Assembly (NCBI GenBank): GCA_029747015.1
Contig: JAKOGI010000082.1
Location: 1,091,501 to 1,155,500 of the forward strand
DNA: 64,000 nt
Direction of reading: 5' to 3'
Source: Carnegiea gigantea
Lineage: Eukaryota; Streptophyta; Magnoliopsida; Caryophyllales; Cactaceae
The translations under genes were made by a program, and so were the position numbers. Below are positions 23,793 through 35,748 of this stretch, piece by piece (the stretch's first letter is position 1; the number at the start of each line of letters is the position of its first letter). The notes below the pieces were generated by a model that searched no databases, had not been told where the DNA came from, and saw nothing but the letters and a program-made list of their open reading frames with translations.

Positions 23793-24846
23793 AACCAAAC
23801 ACCCCAGCCTACAATAACACAATAAAACGAGTGGCTGAAGATTAAGTGCACTTGGCAAACAGCAGAGGGTAAGCGACACCTCACACTCACACATTGACAT
23901 AACGCACCCCACATTCATTCGATGGACCCCTTCACCTCAAGGCCAATAATAATGGCCGCCCCCTAACGTCTATCCTATTTTGCTTGTAGCTTTTTCCATT
24001 ACACCTGTAAAGTCCTCCATTTTTAAAGCTTTGCTTGCTATCGAAAAATTCTACAACTTTTAGTGACTTTCTATATTTAATTTGAAAAAAAAAGCATGAC
24101 TAATTAATTCCGTAATTAAATTTATATTTTTATGTAATACTGTCTCAAATCTTATGTCATACTCAGCAACACCTTCTAACATGGGGTCCCTTTTTTGCGG
24201 GATATAAAAAGATTCAGATGTAGAAAATTTTACATCAATCAGCATGCCTCTTCATAGAGAGACTGATTTCAAGAGACAATTATCGAACTTAGCCTTTCAT
24301 ATAAATTAGAACAAAGATCCACTCAAACTAAGCTAAATCTAAATGCCACATGCAAATTATATAACATCAAAAAATATAATTGACAATCAATAGACAAATT
24401 TGGTCAATGTAACTAAATTAACTAACAATAAGACACGATTGACAGGTCAAATACAGCTAATTAATTTGATCAGTGTCACAGAAATTCACAATAAAATGCA
24501 AATTGTTTTACAAGTTTTTTTTTAATTGAATAACTACAAAGTTATAATATAAAACTATTTATCGAAATTAATGATAATACATTAAAATACAGACCATGTG
24601 AGATCAGGAGAGAGAAAAATAAAGTCAAGGGAAAAAAAAAAACCAGCAGCTTTGCCGTTGATTCCTCCTCCTTTTGCTTCTTTTCAGTGCCCAAAAAGCC
24701 CCTTTTTTTGATCTCCCGATCCCGAACTAGGAAGGGCATTCTCGCCATTTCAACCATTTTCTCTCTCCTGCTGATCTCCTCCAGATCTGTCAACTTTCCT
24801 GTTATTTCTGTGTCTGCATTTTTTTAATTTTAATTTATATTTTCTT
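23793..24846. other. 3' flank of the proline-rich gene
   Basis: AT-rich, with no supported coding region. The part near 24600-24846 probably includes the 3' UTR of the minus-strand gene. Confidence 0.4.
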
Positions 24847-25368
24847 TCAGAGGGAGAAGAAGAAAATAACGACCACCGGCAAAAATAAGGAGGAAAGGAA
24901 GGATTTTCTGACAAGGGCAAAACCGGACTTTTGCGGGGGCGGGGTGTGGTAGTAAAATGGGAAGTATGGCACAATGGGGTTCGGCGGTGGTGGGGCCGGA
25001 CCGTACGGGTACGGCGGCGTGTAGTAGTACACGCCGCCGCCGCCGGTGGAGATTGGCGGGGGGTAGTAGGCGGTGGCGGGTGGTGGTGGCGAGTAGTAGT
25101 AGGTGGCGCCGCCGCTGCTTCCGCCGGAGGGAGGGGAGGGTGGCGGAGGACAGCCTGTGTAGGAAGGCTTCGGTGGCGGAGGAGACGGCGGAGGAGGTGG
25201 CGGAGAGTAGTAAGGGTAGGGTTGGCACGGCTGGCAAGTGTTGCACATTGTGCAGGCAACTTCGTAGTTGGCGGCGGCGCGGAAGTTGGCCGCCGTAAAG
25301 GGGAGCAGGCGAAGGGTGAGGAGGAGCGCGAGAAGAGAGAGTGGGGTGGTTTTCCGGCGAGCGGTCAT
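24847..25368 (-). CDS. Small proline-rich (extensin-like) cell-wall protein
   Basis: A single exon encoding 173 residues. ATG (complement of 25366-25368) follows a GA/CT-rich leader. Residues 1-27 form a signal peptide with a basic start and an LLALLLTLRLL core. A Cys cluster (CTMCNTCQPC, near residues 39-48) precedes a long Pro/Tyr-rich body with PPPPPPSPPPP, repeated YYYSPPPP and YYPPP units and Gly clusters. The last 18 residues are hydrophobic (LFLPVVVIFFFSL) after Ser-rich small residues, which fits a GPI-anchor signal. Such SP3-5/YxY features are typical of hydroxyproline-rich glycoproteins that become O-glycosylated and cross-linked in the wall. It resembles short leucine-rich-repeat-free extensin-like proteins; a specific orthologue is not identifiable. 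The coding strand is CG-rich against AT-rich flanks. Confidence 0.72.
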   Translation of the reverse strand: MTARRKTTPLSLLALLLTLRLLPFTAANFRAAANYEVACTMCNTCQPCQPYPYYSPPPPPPSPPPPKPSYTGCPPPPSPPSGGSSGGATYYYSPPPPATAYYPPPISTGGGGVYYYTPPYPYGPAPPPPNPIVPYFPFYYHTPPPQKSGFALVRKSFLSSLFLPVVVIFFFSL

Positions 25369-27734
25369 TGTTCTAGAGAGAGAGAGAGAGAGAGGGGAAC
25401 CGAGCGAAAGAGGAGTGTAAAGCAGTGGAGTTGTTTTGTTTTTAAGTGTGAGGTAAGGCAGTGCGGAGCTAATAATTAATTAGGTGGAGTATTAATTTAT
25501 TTTGATAGTTAAAAAATGTGAAAAAGAGAGTCAAAAGGCACCAACGTCTGTTATGAACTTTAGCTGTTAAATTTTGCTGAGTCACTGTGTTACTCTCCTC
25601 TACTAGTGTCTTTTTAAGTTCATACAATCCTAGGGGTTGTAACCGAGTCGAGTCGAGCCGAGTTGAGTTAGAACTTTGCTAAGCTCGGTTTAGTGTTTGA
25701 ATTAACTGCATACTTTGTTATGTAGTCAGTATGTAGTCTATATTTTACAGTGTCTTTACATTAATTGTTATTAAACAAATAATATGTTCGATTTTAGGTA
25801 ATATATATTATACAGTTGAGAGAGTGTACTCCCACTTGCTATATATTTGTAAAACAAATAACTTGTATGTTGTAAACGCTGGTATAATTTATGGGAGTAA
25901 ATAATCCTTAGAATATGATATTTAAACTTTGTTAGTTGTGAAAGATTTAACGAATAACACACTTAGTAATATAAAAGCGTTTTTTTAACATGGTAGATCT
26001 CAAAAATGCTTATTTTAATGTCACTGGAATCATAGAAGTGCAACTTGTTGAAACTCTAAGTATTAAATTGACAGGTTGTAGAAGAAATAAATGTGAAGAC
26101 GTGGAACGTAACATGGAAATGGAATGGAAGGAGGTAGGGAGTAAGGAGGGGACACCTATGGCAGTACGTTGGGCGTTTTTAATGAACACCTAATATTTTA
26201 ACAGTAAAAGTAGTTAACTCACTCAGGGTAAACGTGGTCAACGTACATGTTGGGCGGCCAGGCGAGGGGGCTGTCAGGTACTGTGAATCTTAACTGTTAC
26301 TCCTCCACTTCACCCGGCCCCCTGCCATGGATACACTGCTCTGTCTCCCTTACCTCAACTTCATGGGTTTTTTTTTTGAAAAAAAAAATTGGCTAGAAGA
26401 TTTTACCCTAAGTAGTCATCATGTATTCATCCGAATAAAATGTATAATTAAATAACATTTAAGTCTACTTAAGTGAAACAACTGCCGGTTTAAATTCGAT
26501 TGTAAAAAAATTACACTTTAGTACTGTAAATTTTGTTTTTTTAGTATGTATTATTGTTTATAGTTATACTTTATTAGCTACTATCGTTTCCTGTTGTTTA
26601 TTGTCAAATGCTTCCAATTTTGGTTCGTAAAAAGGAGAGACGGGTCTAACCGGTTTCGGTTTCGGTTTGGGTTCTTAAAAATACCCAAAACCCGAACCTG
26701 GAACCTATTTAAAGAGATGAAAATGAATTATTTTTTTTATTTTTTAACTATATTTCTTTTGTTTCTCTATTCCTTTTCTATTTGATTTTTTCCTTTACAA
26801 AAATTACTTTTCAAATAACAAATTTAACGCAATATCAGTTAATGTTGTACTGATAATTGAATGATGATTCATAAATTTTTTCAAGCAACTAAGATACGAA
26901 AAAATACAAATTTAATAAATTAACTTTCTTTTTTGTGTAAATATAGAAGATAAATGTAGGAAAACAGTAAACATCCATTTTCTCCTCCAAATAAGAAAGA
27001 AAATTTATTTATTAGGTCTTAAAATTTGAATATTAGCGTGATGGGTACTCTATAATCGGAATAGAAACTTGAGGTTTCGGTTCCCAAAAGTTAGGAACAT
27101 ATTTGACTGGTTCCGGTTCTAATTCTCAATTTTTTGAGCGGATACCTCGAACCACTGAACCCTATAGCCAACCTAGCTCCTAACTCCTTGTATGCTCTTT
27201 CATAATCTCTATACGACTATTACTTTTACTTTAATTAGTTTAATTTTGTCCAAGTGTTAAACTAATCGTTTCGATAAGTTACTTTGTCTAAAGTAAGAAC
27301 TTTCACACTTCACTATCGGCGACATTTAAAAACCTAAAATTACCATATCTAACATCGACAATAATGCCAACACTGCGCAAATTTGGTTTCACCATAACGC
27401 CGTCTGACTTGCAAAATGGTGGCTTACGCAAATTACTAAACATATGGCAGGCTAACGCAAACACATCTCAGTCGCGGAAATTATTTTGATTATGACCTCC
27501 AAAAATGAATTTAAAATATATGTATACACAGTTTTTTTTTTTTTTTTTGGGGTTTATAAATTCAACGGATGACCATCAGCTGAATTAATGAATAAAATTA
27601 GGGAGGAGCCAAAAGCTGTGATGTAATTGAAGAGGCTGAGGCCCGCTGAACAAGTTGGTTAATGCCACGTGTGAATGAATCATAAATTTCCCAAGAAGCG
27701 TGTCTCATTGCTTTTGTGCCTCATTGGTTATATG
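25369..27734. other. Gene-free region with decayed repeats
   Basis: Nearest the gene is a GA-rich leader (25375-25400). Between 26640 and 27180 a degenerate repeat contains inverted CCGGTTTCGGTTTCGG and GGTTCCGGTTC phrases, like the subterminal parts of hAT-type MITEs. No supported gene. Confidence 0.4.
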
Positions 27735-27967
27735 TAGAGATGGAAAACTTTGTCCCGATCGGATAACATCACATGAATCCAATTCGGAGTTACTGAGATA
27801 AATACGAAGCCGATCCGAGTCGATTTCGACATGATATGACCGTTTAGTGTAAAAATTTATTATTTTTCAGTTTTGAGCAAATTTAAGCTATTTTCAAAAC
27901 TGATATGAAATTGACCCATTTATTCAATGAGTCAATCCGACCCGACCCGGCCTGTTTTTCAACTTTA
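27735..27967. mobile_element. hAT-type MITE
   Basis: The 8-base flanks GTTATATG (27727-27734) and GTTATACG (27968-27975) match in 7 of 8 positions. The left end TAGAGATGGAAAAC and the right end inverted TAAAGTTGAAAAAC match in 11 of 14. It is 233 bp and the interior carries ACCCGACCCGG phrases. Confidence 0.75.
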
Positions 27968-27975
27968 GTTATACG

Positions 27976-29667
27976 CAGTGCACTAGTCCTCGACGTAATC
28001 ACTTAGCTACACATCCACCACCACATCAGTTAAAGTCTATATCATACATTTAGAAATACATACACTCATAACTCACATCATTATCACGTATTAAAAATTA
28101 TCTACATGATAAATACGTATCACTCCCATATGATTGGCTGCTACGCTAATACAGAAACTTTTTTTTTTTTTGGGTAAGGGGTAAATTATCTTTATTCGCC
28201 CCTTGTACAAGTTAACTTGTTAACAGATATAACAAGAAGATATGCAATCAAGACATATTGGATCGAAGGCTTAAAGCCTCCGTCATTGAAGGCCTAGACA
28301 AATTAGGGCCACGCCCATGAGCCTCTTCACCAGCAAAACAAGTCATGCGATATTGACATATGATTTGGGTTGGACTTCTAATCGATAGCCTATTTTTTTG
28401 TGGGTCGAAAAATTTTGTGGGCTGCTTCTTTGCCTATCTTCTTGAGTATAGGATGTGGGCACGCACTATTAAAAAAAAAAAATAAACTAAAAAAACAATC
28501 ACCACAAAAAAAGGGACCGGAAAAGGAATCAACGATATGGATGTCAATTGTTTCAAACGATAAATTATTTGGAAGTTGTTATCTGAAAATTGGATTCAAA
28601 TCTCAGTTGCATTGGAAACTATGCGTTGTTTACACCACCCCCCCAAAAAAAAAAACGGAGACCAAAAGCATATCTTTTTTATTTGGCTTTGGGAACATGT
28701 CCATTTTGAATATTTTTTCGTTTGAGTTGTATTTTAATTACAGAAGACATAAACTTTTAGCTTTAAAAGTATAATAGCTTTGTAAACTTGTTGCTAATGC
28801 TATTGATAATATACATTTAAATGCTTTAAGTTATCAATAGATTTACTGTCGAAATTAGTATATATCATTGACATAATCTAAAAACTAGCATTATTAATAA
28901 ATTTTTTCAATCTATAATAATTCTTGATTTAAAAAAAAAAACTATAATTCACATGAGCTCCTCCTCTAGTTTAGTCAACACAAGCATTGACATAAACATA
29001 GTTTAGTTATATAAAATTGCACCAATCCACCGAGATGTCAATTAGATTTTCTAAGAAATAGAATAATTGGTCTGCCTATAAAAAAAAAAAAAAGGAAGAA
29101 AAATTGTAGTAATTACTCATGGTGGCCCACTTGGGCCCACATCCGCCCAAATGATTTGAAAGTTTCAGTGTTCAACGGCTCAATCCGCGGCCTATTATAT
29201 TATTTTATTTTTTAAAAAATCCTCCTCCCTTAATGAATGATAAATTCATAATTCATTCGCACATGATGGGAAACTACGGGAGAGAAAACATTCCAGCTTT
29301 TTGCACGAAAACGAAAGCGTCAAGCAAAGCGAAACCAACCCCCTCCTATCGGCTATCGCGCATGCAGAATACTGGAAGATAGAGAAAAGTTTCAAATTCA
29401 AAACTGACACTCAATTTTAGTTTCCCAAAATACCCTTTCACTCTTTACTCAGTTTCACGAGTTAGCTCCACGCTTATGGTCGTGTTCATTTGTTTTGATT
29501 ACACAAGTGCCCTTTCTTTTATTACTTTCATTTTTAGCAAATTATCTATATTTATTTATTTCAATTTATATTAATCAGTTGACTTAATAATTAAATTAAT
29601 CAAATATATTTTCATTAACCCGACTTATCTACATAATTATCTAATAACAACTACTATGGGCTTGTTG
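27976..29667. other. Gene-free stretch
   Basis: At 28152-28345 a T13-G3 tract is followed by sequence reading like the inverted 3' end of a retroposon, but the class is unclear. CCCCCCCAAAAAAAAAA at 28638-28655 is another retroposon-like tail. No coding region supported. Confidence 0.35.
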
Positions 29668-29835
29668 AATTTTTTGTTTTTATCTTGGATCCTCCACATT
29701 TCACGGGAGTCGAACTATTGTTAGCTTAATAAGGAGTATAGCTCTCCCATAATAGCTTTTCTCAATTTACAAGACTTAAACCCAAGACTTTGTTTAAGGA
29801 GAATAAGTGTCAAACCACTTGAAGTAACCTGCGTT
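29668..29835 (-). mobile_element. tRNA-like SINE, family A
   Basis: It carries GGATCCTCCACATTTCACGG, GAGTCGAACTATTGTTAGC, CAAGACTTAAACCCAAGACT (box B inverted) and GTGTCAAACCACTTGAAG (box A inverted), in the same order as the other copies. The T-rich left side marks the 3' end. Confidence 0.65.
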
Positions 29836-30456
29836 AGTTATTATAGGCTTGTTGATGAGTACTTATTATCAGCATTGAATACTCATCAAATAGTTAGTCA
29901 TTTCTGCTCACAATTTCGGTCATCATCAACATTGACCAGCGGCAATCACCATTAATCAGCAATAAGTTACTTATAATAATTTGAAACAAACACGTCTTCT
30001 ATTAGAGCAATCATTTTTTGGGGTGCGACAACTATGAACTATTTATTATTTAAACAGCTAATTTTGTCAAATATAACGTTATATTGGATGACAAAACATA
30101 CTAATTTTTTTTAAAGATTCTAACCCGTCTTCTGTACCAAAAAAAGAGACATACTAATTCCTTCTTAAAATAAAATTTAAAGATTTTGAAAAGAAAAGTG
30201 TACTCACAACTCTCTTTATAAAAAAAACCCCACCCTATGTGCCCGTCCTCATGCAATTACAATTTACAGATGTATTTCAAATTCAAAAATTTTCAATAAA
30301 ATTCCAGACATACCCATCCAGCTTCCACTCACCAGTCACCCCTCAGCTAGCTGTTAGTTTTCCCACCTGCTCTCGCATACGCGTTTCCCCTTTTCCTATT
30401 TCAATCCATCCCCTCTCTCTCTCCCACTCTCTTCAACTCTCCCTATTCACCCACCA
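29836..30456. other. Promoter and leader of the COBRA-like gene
   Basis: AT-rich until about 30330, then a CT-rich leader (CTCTCTCTCTCCCACTCTC at 30413-30431). A TATAAAAAAA string lies at 30216-30225, about 240 bases before the start codon, and could be the TATA element. Confidence 0.4.
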
Positions 30457-31168
30457 ATGGCCGACACTACCACCACCGTCCTCCTCCTTCTTCTCTCTCT
30501 CCTCGCCGCCACAACCACCGCGCAACCCCAACGCCGCACTCCCACTCCTCCCTCCACCGCCGTCGCCCCAGCGCCAGCCCCATCCTCCGACACCTGCAAC
30601 GGGATATGGGTTTCCTACAGATACGACTCCGGCAAAAAGCTCCACCCAATTCGATCCTCCTCATCAAAACAACCCTACTCGTTCAAATCCGAACTTACTG
30701 TCCTCAACAATGACGATGTTGAGCTCAAATCTTGGCAGGTCTTTGTGGGGTTTCAGCACGGAGAAATTCTTGTCTCTGCTGATGGTGCTGTTATTGCTAA
30801 TGGGTCTACTCTTCCTACGCTTGTTGATGAGGGAGTTGTGCTTGCTGGGTACCCTAATGCGGATCTCAAAACTGGGATTCAAACTGCTGGTGATTTGAAT
30901 CAGATGACTGCTACTATCAAATTAGGGGGTACCCAGTTTGGAGTTGGACCCCCTGGTGTGCCCTTGCCGAAGAATATCTCGCTTGTTAATGATGGCTACT
31001 CTTGCCCTGCTCCTTTCAGGATCGGTATGCTCTCTTTCTCTCTCTTAAACTCGATCTCTGTGTGAAACTTTTACTTGATCTGACTGTTGGTGAGGTGGGA
31101 CATCTAATCTGTAACGTATGGGTTTTGAATGTGCCCTTGAGAATAGGAAGCGGATGGTTTTTTTTTTT

Positions 31169-31199
<31 letters not shown>

Positions 31200-33567
31200 G
31201 GGAGGGGGTTTGAAAAAGTCAAAAAGCTTCTCAGCGGGATGTCTCGGTGGGATTGTAATTGAAGAAATAGGTTGAAATAGTCAATCGTTGTGCTTTATTT
31301 GACTTCATCTGCACTGTGGGAAGTTCAGATTAGAACTTGTGAGTTATTCATATTGATTTAAGTTGGGATCAATCGGTCATCCAGATTGGATGATGATAAG
31401 TGTTGATTTTGAGAGTTTTAGCTGATGCGTTAGTTGGATGTTGCACTGATGGATGCTTGTAAGTGGTAAATTGATCTCTGGATGCTGGTTCTGTTTGATT
31501 TAGATGTTGAAAGCAACTTTTTGATTGAATAATGCTTGATGTGATACAAGGTCTGAGTTGTTGGTGGATATCATAAGCTATTTAAGCCCTCTTCTTTTGC
31601 TTCATTGTCTCGTCAATATCAATTATGTTGAAAGCTAGAGGCGATAACAAAGTATTTAAGCTTAAATTATCCTTTGAGAATTAATTTTCCCCTTTGCATC
31701 ACACCCATATTGCATCTTGCATCCACTTCCGCGTCTGTTGCAGAAAGACCATGAATCCCCCTCCCCAAAAAAAGGGGGAAAAAAGGCGAACATTGAAGAA
31801 GTTGGGCAATAAAAGAGGTATAACAGAGAAGAGGTCGATGTCATAGAAGTAATTTTACACTGTCTCGTTAAAGAATTGGTGTTGTGGGGATGATTTCATC
31901 ACTAGTAGCTCCTGGCTGCAGTGAGGAGAGCTGTTAATCATAATTTGCTGGTTGTTGAGAGGAAAATTTTTTAGACAAAGACTCTCTGAATGCTTTGTTC
32001 TTTGGTGGGCTGATCAGTGGATGTGGCTTTTATGTATCTGTTTCCTAGTTAGTGGTGCTTGTTCTGCAACTTGCGTGAGTTTTGTCTACGTTCTGTGTAG
32101 TGCCATTTTTCCTGCACAATTTTCTGACCCTTTCTTTATTTACATATTGCAGGGAACACTAGCTTGAACACTTGTTGCTTCCAAGATCCAAATGCCAAAT
32201 CGAACATGACCATAAGTGATGAGTTTTTGCCTCGGCAAAATGGTGACTTGACAATCATGTATGATGTGACCAATGCTTATGCAGATAAGTACTTTGCTCA
32301 AGTTACCATGACTAACCATAACCCTCTGGGCCGTCTTGATTATTGGCAACTGAGCTGGGACTGGATGCTAGATGAATTTATCTATAGCATGAAAGGAGCT
32401 TCTCCTAACATTGTTAATCCAAATGATTGTTTAACTGGTCCCCAAGTAAAGCATTATGCTGATCTTGATTTCTCCTCTGTGCTTAACTGTCAAAGAAGGC
32501 CGACGATCATTGACCTCCCTCCGCAGTTTGCCAATGACACCACCCTAGGGAAGGTACCTTTTTGTTGTCGTAATGGTACGATTTTGCCAGCTGGGATGGA
32601 TGAAAGCAAGTCGACCTCGGCATTCCAAATGCAGGTTTTCAAAATGCCGCCAAACCTGAACCAATCTGCAATTACCCCACCCCAGAACTGGCAAATCAAA
32701 GGCATTCTCAACCCAGATTACAAATGCGGGCCTCCTGTGCGAGTGAGCCCAAGTCAGTATCCCAGCCCAACGGGCATACCCGTGAACACAACTGTGGTTG
32801 CTAGCTGGCAAGTCGTCTGCAATATCACCCTGCCCAAGAATGCTTCTCCCAAATGCTGCGTCTCATTCTCAGCATACTTCAATGAGTCTATTATCCCTTG
32901 TAAGACTTGTGCTTGTGGGTGCCCTAAAAACACAGGCCGGACTTGTAGCACCACTGCTCCAGCTATGTTTATACCCCCGGAGGCCCAGCTGGTCCCATTT
33001 GAGAACAGGACAAAGCTGGCCCTGGCTTGGGCTGAGATAAAGCACCGGCCTATTCCCAACCCACTGCCTTGTCCTGATAATTGTGGTGTGAGCATCAACT
33101 GGCATGTATTCACAGATTACAATAAAGGATGGAGTGCAAGAATCACCGTCTTCAACTGGGAGCAGATTAACTTTCCTGATTGGTTTGTTGCTGTTGAGTT
33201 GGACAAAGCTGCCCCCGGTTTCCAGAAGGCTTACTCATTCAATGGTACCCTGATGAACGATGCCAACAACACCATTTTCATGCAAGGTCTTCCAGGGCTG
33301 AACTATCTTGTGGGAGAGGCTAATGGGACCAAGCCAACAGATCCTAGAGTTCCCGGTAAACAGCAGTCTGTTATTTCCTTTACAAAGAAGACAACCCCGG
33401 GAATCAGAGTGGTAGACGGGGATGGTTTCCCTACAAAGTTATATTTCAACGGGGAGGAGTGTTCTCTTCCTACTATAATCCCAACCAACAGTGGCTATAA
33501 GAAGGGTCCTTTTACTATATTCCCTGTTCTTCTCGCAGTCCTGGTTCTCCTTTTCATTCAGCAATGA
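30457..33567 (+). CDS. COBRA-like protein, COBL7 type, GPI-anchored
   Basis: Two exons, 30457-31024 and 32153-33567, joined in phase 1, giving 660 residues, the length usual for the COBL7-11 subgroup, which carries an extra N-terminal domain. Residues 1-22 are a signal peptide, followed by a short Pro-rich linker. The N-terminal domain (about 45-195) and the COBRA domain follow. The diagnostic CCVS block sits at residues 424-427 inside the Cys-rich [20 protein letters not shown] stretch. Many N-glycosylation sequons are present. The C-terminus ends in a hydrophobic segment (about 643-660) after small polar residues, as for a GPI signal. COBRA-family proteins sit on the outer plasma membrane and wall and influence cellulose microfibril deposition and oriented growth; the exact role of this subgroup is less clear. 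The gene is intact. Confidence 0.92.
31158..31202. repeat. T(21)G(24) homopolymer junction in intron 1
   Basis: About 21 T followed directly by about 24 G, inside the 1.1-kb intron of the COBRA-like gene. On the other strand this is a C-then-A tract like the tails of the SINEs in this window. Confidence 0.9.
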
Positions 33568-34024
33568 TGGACCGTTCGGAATCTGCTTGGATTTTTGGTA
33601 ACTTCTGCTAATTCGTTGATTCTTTCATCATTTGCTCAAGCCAATTTCGACTGGGCTGGTTTAAACTACCAATGATGCATTTGCCTCTGAGAATGCTGAT
33701 GATCTGCAGCCAGAATTGAGAGTATCTGTCGAGCCATTACTAGCAAATTAGAGTAGTGTAGTATATATTGGTATACTCGTGTACAAACATCGAAGCATAT
33801 TGCTGTGTCTTTTTCTTCTTTTTTGTTTTTAAATTTTTTTCTTTTCCCTTTTTTTAGGGCTTTGGTATCCTCGTTTACGAGTATTGTGGAGATGACTATT
33901 CTCAATAGCTGACCAATTCAATTTGTTCATCTACTCTATTGTTTGCATTTTTCTTTTGACAGCCATAGCTTGAGTTTAGTCTCCCCCAGAGCCCAAAAAA
34001 AGGCTAACTAGTAGATTTTACAGT
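33568..34024. other. 3' UTR of the COBRA-like gene
   Basis: A plausible transcribed trailer with T-rich stretches near 33811-33855. No gene. Confidence 0.45.
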
Positions 34025-34042
34025 TCTGTATGTCATATCAAC

Positions 34043-34203
34043 ATAGGGTCGTTCAAGTTGTTTGACACTTGTTCTTTTAAGCAAGGTTTTGGGTTTGAGT
34101 CTTGTGAATAGAGAAAATCTATGATGGGAGAGCTCTAATTCTTATTGAGCCAACAATAGCTCGACTCCAGCGAAATGGAGGATCAAGGACCCAAAAAAAA
34201 AGT
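34043..34203 (+). mobile_element. tRNA-like SINE, family A, with target-site duplication
   Basis: This is the best-preserved copy: box A region TTCAAGTTGTTTGACACTTG, box B region GGGTTTGAGTCTTG, a 3' block GCCAACAATAGCTCGACTCC, then GGATCAAGGACCC and an A tail ending near 34201. The flanks 34025-34042 and 34204-34221 are similar (14 of 18 positions), which I take as the target-site duplication. Confidence 0.75.
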
Positions 34204-34378
34204 TTTGTACGTCATTTCTACCTGGCATTGAACTTGAATTTGACGAGCGTGAAACTCTTGAATGTTGATTATAAGTATCAGTACGCACATTAGAGAGCTT
34301 GGAGTAATTGAGATGTCTAGCTCTAATAGGGGATTGTTTGATATTTCGCAAATTGTTTTAGATTGCAGTTGGGTCAAA

Positions 34379-34621
34379 TTGATGTGCGTTGGAGTTAGAT
34401 GCAACTCGTTTGTTCGAGTCAAGAAGAAAACAGGATCAGGTTTGACCTAAATCGGTCAGATTCTAGGGTTGCTTGCATTTTGGGAGATCTGACTAGCAAA
34501 TTGATATGCGTTGGAGTTAGATGCACCTCGTTTGTTCGAGTCAAGAAGAAAACAGGATTAGTTCGACCTAAATCGGTCAAATTCTAGGGTTGCTTGTATT
34601 TTGGGAGATCTGATTAGCAAA
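34379..34621. repeat. Tandem duplication, 122-bp unit
   Basis: Copy 1 is 34379-34500 and copy 2 34501-34621. They match over their full lengths with only about eight to ten differences (for example GATGTGCG/GATATGCG, GCAACTCG/GCACCTCG). Confidence 0.95.
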
Positions 34622-35748
34622 TGAACGACCATCTTTATGGTTTGAGTGCGTTTTTAAAACTTTTCGAACTCCACTAAGATGAACCCACGCTATTAATTGT
34701 TGTCATTGTCTTTATACAAATTTATCCATTTGGTAACCGTGCCTTACATACATAAGACTCGTTCTTTCCAACTTTACGGCTGTACAATGAAATTTTCTTC
34801 TGTCTTTGTTTCTTCCATCTTTTTAGTCTCATTTTAACTAAACTAAATTTATAACTTTTTCTAATTTCTTATATTTACATGTTTGCTAAGCCTTCACTTG
34901 AGGCTTGAGGAGAAGGGAGGAGAGAGAGAGAGCACTAGCAGCAGAGCTTTGACTTCTGAATTGTCCCCAACTTTTTTTTTTTGGGGGGGGGGGGGGGGTG
35001 GTCAATTGATTCATTTCTCCCCAACTTCACTTGTGTAAGGACTTTTGGACAGAGCACTGTTTGGATACAAACTGAACGAGGTTCCGAGTGAAGGAAAGCA
35101 AGAGATCTTCCATATCTTAACCTCTTTCCCTGTTCACCCATATCCAAACAGCACGCAAAGAAAATCCCAAACAACAATGAAGACAAGGAAAAAAAATGAA
35201 TATGTTGCTCATCCAATAAAGATAAAATAACTTACAACCTTATCTTCTTAAAAGTACAACTGAGCAATTGAATGAGCTTTTTACAATCACAATCTACACA
35301 GACAATCAACCTCATATTATTCAAGTTAGAAAAGTAAAAGACCAACCCTAAAAACAAATAATAAAAAGGTGAAAAATATGCAACAAGATATATGAAGGAA
35401 GAGGGGGGGGGGGGGGGAAAATCCTAGGAATCTGCAGATTTCTGCTGTTCCTTGATATGCACAAAGTATGCAGCCACCCAAACACACCCAGGGTGAATTT
35501 AAGTCCCCTTACGACAAACCTGCCTTCTTACTAAGTTCCTGGGCTGCTCAAAACATTCAAAAGAAACTTTTCTTCCCAGAAATGTGACCAAATACATTAG
35601 CTCTATATTCGTTTCTGTTATACCAGCGACAAGAAATCTCTAGCTGAACGTTTGGGGGCTCCATGAAGCAGTCTTGTCCCCCATCAGATGAAGATGTACA
35701 CGGCGATGCGCAATCAGAGTTTCAATCGGCGCCTGAATGTCGCTTCTC
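34622..35748. other. Intergenic and 3' UTR of the response regulator
   Basis: It has a T/G homopolymer tract at 34973-34998 and a G run at 35403-35417. The part next to 35748 is probably the 3' UTR of the minus-strand gene. Nothing else supported. Confidence 0.4.

Noticed and set aside
24931..25479. A 182-codon Arg/Gly-rich frame on the plus strand opposite the proline-rich gene
   Set aside because: Low-complexity mirror of the Pro-rich codons; the minus-strand frame has a signal peptide and coherent domains.
30239..30898. A 219-codon plus-strand frame overlapping the first exon of the COBRA-like gene
   Set aside because: It is a shadow of the true frame starting at 30457, whose protein and splice sites match the COBRA family.
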